This document shows positions 7,106-9,059 of a stretch of 9,059 nucleotides of DNA, piece by piece (position 1 is the first letter of the stretch; every line of letters starts with the position of its first letter). Source of the stretch: an uncultured beta proteobacterium (GTDB lineage Bacteria > Pseudomonadota > Gammaproteobacteria > Burkholderiales > Burkholderiaceae_C). A program made the position numbers and the translations under genes. Under the pieces are notes generated by a model that did not search any database, had not been told where the DNA came from, and saw only the letters and a list, made by a program, of their open reading frames with translations. Location of the stretch: assembly GCA_903958915.1 (NCBI GenBank), contig CAJBVC010000824.1:1-9059 (forward strand). The letters are read 5' to 3'.

Positions 7106-8710
7106 ATGGACTTACCTGATATTTCCATCGTCGAGACCAATGGGCAAGTATTTCTGCGGGGCCAGCCAAATCGCGCTCGACAACCCGTTGACGAACTCGG
7201 TCTTCGGGCACTGTTGGCTGACTTCGAAAACGCTGGTTGCATCCTTGATGATGGAGCAATCGCGACCGCTGTACAGCACTGCAATGGCAAGCCCGATCCA
7301 TTTGTCATCCAGGTGGCGCAACGGTGCGACGCCCAAATCCAAGTCCGGATTGCCAAAGATGACATGGCGGCTGAAATCAGCATTGTCGCAGCGCGTGGCG
7401 GCAGGGTCGCCACGGTCGGGGACATCATTCAGGCATTGACAGAGGCAGGTGTACTCTTTGGCATAGACGATACTGCCATGCTGCACGCCTGTGATCAGGG
7501 TGCGTGCAGTGCAGTGCCAATTGCCAGGGGAACGATGCCGCAGGACGGAGAAGACGCGCGGTTCGAAGAACTCATACCCCACACCGCCGACCGGGCCCCC
7601 AAGGTCGATGAAAATGGATTGATCGATTATCGGGAGCACGGCGCGATTGAAGTGGTCTCTGCTGGTATGCCCCTCATGCGACGCCATCCAGCAACGTTTG
7701 GCAACCCGGGGCGCACTGTTCGAGGGCGAACCCTTCCCGCCAAGCCCGGCCGCGATGAGTCATTTGCATCGCAACTTGCCGGCGCCCAATGCGATGTCAG
7801 CGACCCCAATCTTTTGGTGGCAACACTGACCGGGCAACCTGTGCGCACCCACGGCGGCGTGATGGTTGAACCAGTGCTGCAGGTCGCTGAAGTAAATATG
7901 GCGTCCGGCAACATCCATTTCGAGGGCTCCGTGCAGGTCAAGGGAGACGTGGTTGCAGGTATGACGGTCCAGGCCAGCGGAGACATTGTGGTTGCCGGTA
8001 TGGTGGATGGTGGTGTGCTGGAGGCCGGTGGTGACATACGGATTGCAGGTGGTGTGATTGCCCATGCCAAGTTGCGCGCCGGCGGTGCATTCAGTGCCAA
8101 GTTTGCACAGGCAGTGCAGATTCAAGCTGGCACAGTGCTGTCAATTGCCGATATGGCCATGGACTGCGAGTTAACCTCACTTAACCAGATTTTGATCGGT
8201 GCCGAGAACCCAGGCAAGGCACGGTTGGTGGGTGGATCGGCAACTTCCATGATGCTCTTGAGCGTGCCGTTGCTGGGGTCGTCCAAGGGCACGGTGACCA
8301 AGGTTTCTGTCGGATCCAATGCCGAATTAATGGCCAGCTATGCTGCATTGGAAAAGCGCATCGCCCATGAGAAAGAAGCGGAAGAAGCGCTAGAGAAGCT
8401 CATCAAGCAGGTGATAGCGGCCAAAGACCCGAAAGGCATGCTGCCCCGCATTCAGGCCTCGCGCCAGCATGCAATTCAAGTGTGGGGGCAGTCACTGGCA
8501 GAAAAGAAGGAGCTGGAGGCGCAAATTGCGTTTGCCCTTACTGCAAAGATTGTCGTGGGCACTTCCGTGCATGGGGCGGTCGACATGTCTTTTGGTAGCC
8601 ATGCCACTCGCATTCGCAAGGAGTTACCAAGTGGCACGTTCGCACTCGATCCCGCCGAACTGGTTGTCTCATTTACCGATGCAATGGGGCACACAGCGTT
8701 GCTGAAGTAG
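7106..8710 (+). CDS. FapA/DUF342-family protein
   Basis: A 534-residue soluble protein, with no signal peptide or membrane segment, of the FapA (DUF342) family. An N-terminal FapA region (about 1-195) contains the family pattern around DYREHGAIEVVSAG (174-187). It continues into a P.TFG.PG..V.G...PAKPG stretch (195-215). A repetitive Gly/Val-rich core (about 240-350, repeats of the type VKGDVVAGMTVQASGDIVVAG) probably forms a beta helix. A coiled-coil region (about 408-475) and a short beta-rich C-terminal end follow. FapA in Vibrio affects flagellation, and other members are thought to build polymers or scaffolds; the role here is inferred. The ATG at 7106 is the only usable start, because an in-frame TGA lies about 36 bp upstream with no start codon between, yet no clear Shine-Dalgarno is visible. 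Placement beside two c-di-GMP enzymes fits a motility or surface-attachment role. It is 552 bp from the cyclase, so probably transcribed separately. Confidence 0.88.
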   Translation: MDLPDISIVETNGQVFLRGQPNRARQPVDELGLRALLADFENAGCILDDGAIATAVQHCNGKPDPFVIQVAQRCDAQIQVRIAKDDMAAEISIVAARGGRVATVGDIIQALTEAGVLFGIDDTAMLHACDQGACSAVPIARGTMPQDGEDARFEELIPHTADRAPKVDENGLIDYREHGAIEVVSAGMPLMRRHPATFGNPGRTVRGRTLPAKPGRDESFASQLAGAQCDVSDPNLLVATLTGQPVRTHGGVMVEPVLQVAEVNMASGNIHFEGSVQVKGDVVAGMTVQASGDIVVAGMVDGGVLEAGGDIRIAGGVIAHAKLRAGGAFSAKFAQAVQIQAGTVLSIADMAMDCELTSLNQILIGAENPGKARLVGGSATSMMLLSVPLLGSSKGTVTKVSVGSNAELMASYAALEKRIAHEKEAEEALEKLIKQVIAAKDPKGMLPRIQASRQHAIQVWGQSLAEKKELEAQIAFALTAKIVVGTSVHGAVDMSFGSHATRIRKELPSGTFALDPAELVVSFTDAMGHTALLK

Positions 8711-8724
8711 CTCGGTCAAATGTG

Positions 8725-8794
8725 TTGACATCAGTCAAGTGCGGGAACCTGGTGACGTAGTCGTACATCCTTTGACATCCCAGTAACTTGTGCG
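8725..8794 (+). repeat. Two imperfect direct repeats beginning TTGACATC
   Basis: TTGACATC occurs at 8725-8732 and 8772-8779. Both copies continue with AGT and then GTGCG at similar distance, which makes two related units about 47 bp apart. The first also forms TTGAC-ATCA-GTCAA (8725-8738), and another GTCAA lies at 8715-8719. The repeats could be a binding site for a regulator of the downstream frame, or the remains of a duplication. Confidence 0.35.
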
Positions 8795-8800
8795 CAAAAT
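8772..8800 (+). promoter_or_regulatory. Candidate sigma-70 promoter
   Basis: A perfect -35 box TTGACA (8772-8777) is followed after 17 bp by CAAAAT (8795-8800), a four-of-six match to the -10 consensus. It points toward the short signal-peptide-like frame that starts at 8865, giving a leader of about 55-60 bases. The -10 box overlaps a weak A/T hairpin, so the two readings compete. Confidence 0.4.
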
Positions 8801-8815
8801 GTCGAGCATTTTTTT
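8796..8815 (+). terminator. Weak candidate intrinsic terminator of the FapA-family gene
   Basis: AAAATG (8796-8801) pairs with CATTTT (8807-8812) around a five-base loop and runs into seven Ts (8809-8815). The stem has a single G-C pair, so it would be weak. It is the only stem with a T run downstream of the gene. Confidence 0.3.
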
Positions 8816-8852
8816 CGGATGTCGACAGTTTGCACGCTTGGTCTTTTGGAAT

Positions 8853-8859
8853 GGGAAGG
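8853..8859 (+). promoter_or_regulatory. Ribosome binding site of the truncated signal-peptide frame
   Basis: GGGAAGG lies five bases before the ATG at 8865. It is the best ribosome binding site in the window, and it supports a real start codon for a gene that the right repeat cuts off. Confidence 0.45.
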
Positions 8860-8864
8860 TCACC

Positions 8865-8939
8865 ATGCGCAAGATGTTTATGTGCCTCCTGTTTTGCACA
8901 CAAGCTCAGAATGCCCGCTGTTGGTCATTATGTAGATGA
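8865..8939 (+). pseudogene. Possible 5' end of a secreted-protein gene cut by the right repeat
   Basis: A 24-codon frame with a good ribosome binding site and an upstream promoter-like pair encodes MRKMFMCLLFCTQAQNAR and then enters the right repeat at 8919, stopping at TGA 8937-8939. The start has a charged N-terminus, a short hydrophobic core and a possible cleavage after QNA, so it resembles a signal peptide. I infer that a gene for an exported protein once continued past 8918 and that the repeat now separates its start from the rest. The alternative is a chance open frame; it is too short to decide from sequence, and no family can be named. Confidence 0.4.
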
Positions 8940-9059
8940 CTCAGTTATGCGGAGATATCTGTTCCGAACTTGTTTTTTCCCTATGAACTGCGGGTGTTAA
9001 GCACGATGAATTCTCTACATAATCATTCGCCTTTGTTGACCGTCAGATCAGACAAGGCA
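8919..9059 (-). repeat. Right copy of a perfect 141-bp inverted repeat
   Basis: This is the exact reverse complement of 1-141 with no mismatch or gap. The motif TTATG(T/C)(A/G)GA occurs on the plus strand at 8928-8936 and 8945-8953 and on the minus strand at 9022-9014. The inner edge cuts into a short signal-peptide-like reading frame that begins at 8865, so the repeat probably interrupted an older gene here. A TTGACC hexamer at 9036-9041 faces outward, 18 bases from the window end, and could act as a -35 box for a promoter completed by outside sequence. This copy and the left one are in opposite orientation, so recombination between them would invert the whole interior. Confidence 0.97.

Overview
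The window is a 9,059-bp stretch of what looks like a betaproteobacterial genome. The base and codon use of the genes, the PAS/GGDEF/EAL sensor proteins and a degenerate terminator-like hairpin of a kind I associate with Comamonadaceae all suggest this, but the assignment is inference. It holds three large intact genes. No transposase, integrase, rRNA, tRNA or CRISPR array was found.

Layout. Positions 1-141 and 8919-9059 are perfect reverse complements of each other, so the window is bounded by inverted repeats. Inside, a gene on the minus strand (4012 to 287) encodes a membrane sensor with a periplasmic NMT1/THI5-like binding domain, three PAS domains, GGDEF and EAL. After a 285-bp divergent intergenic region, a plus-strand gene (4298-6553) encodes a second membrane sensor with an SBP_bac_3-type periplasmic domain, two PAS domains and GGDEF. 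A 552-bp non-coding stretch rich in inverted repeats follows, then a plus-strand gene (7106-8710) for a FapA/DUF342-family protein. The last unique 208 bp contain a promoter-like pair, a good ribosome binding site and a short signal-peptide-like reading frame that runs into the right repeat.

How the genes could work together. The two sensors make, and in one case probably also degrade, cyclic di-GMP in response to different periplasmic ligands. The FapA-family protein has a repetitive beta-rich core and belongs to a family linked to flagellar assembly or polymer formation. A link to a motile/sessile switch is plausible, but it rests on gene context and family knowledge only.

The inverted repeats are the most unusual feature. 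Each carries three copies of a TTATG(T/C)(A/G)GA motif and an outer hairpin, which suggests a mobile-element end or a recombinase site. The perfect match stops at exactly 141 bp. That is also a common largest k-mer size in short-read metagenome assembly, so the repeat may be the visible edge of a longer multi-copy element outside the window rather than a complete terminal repeat.
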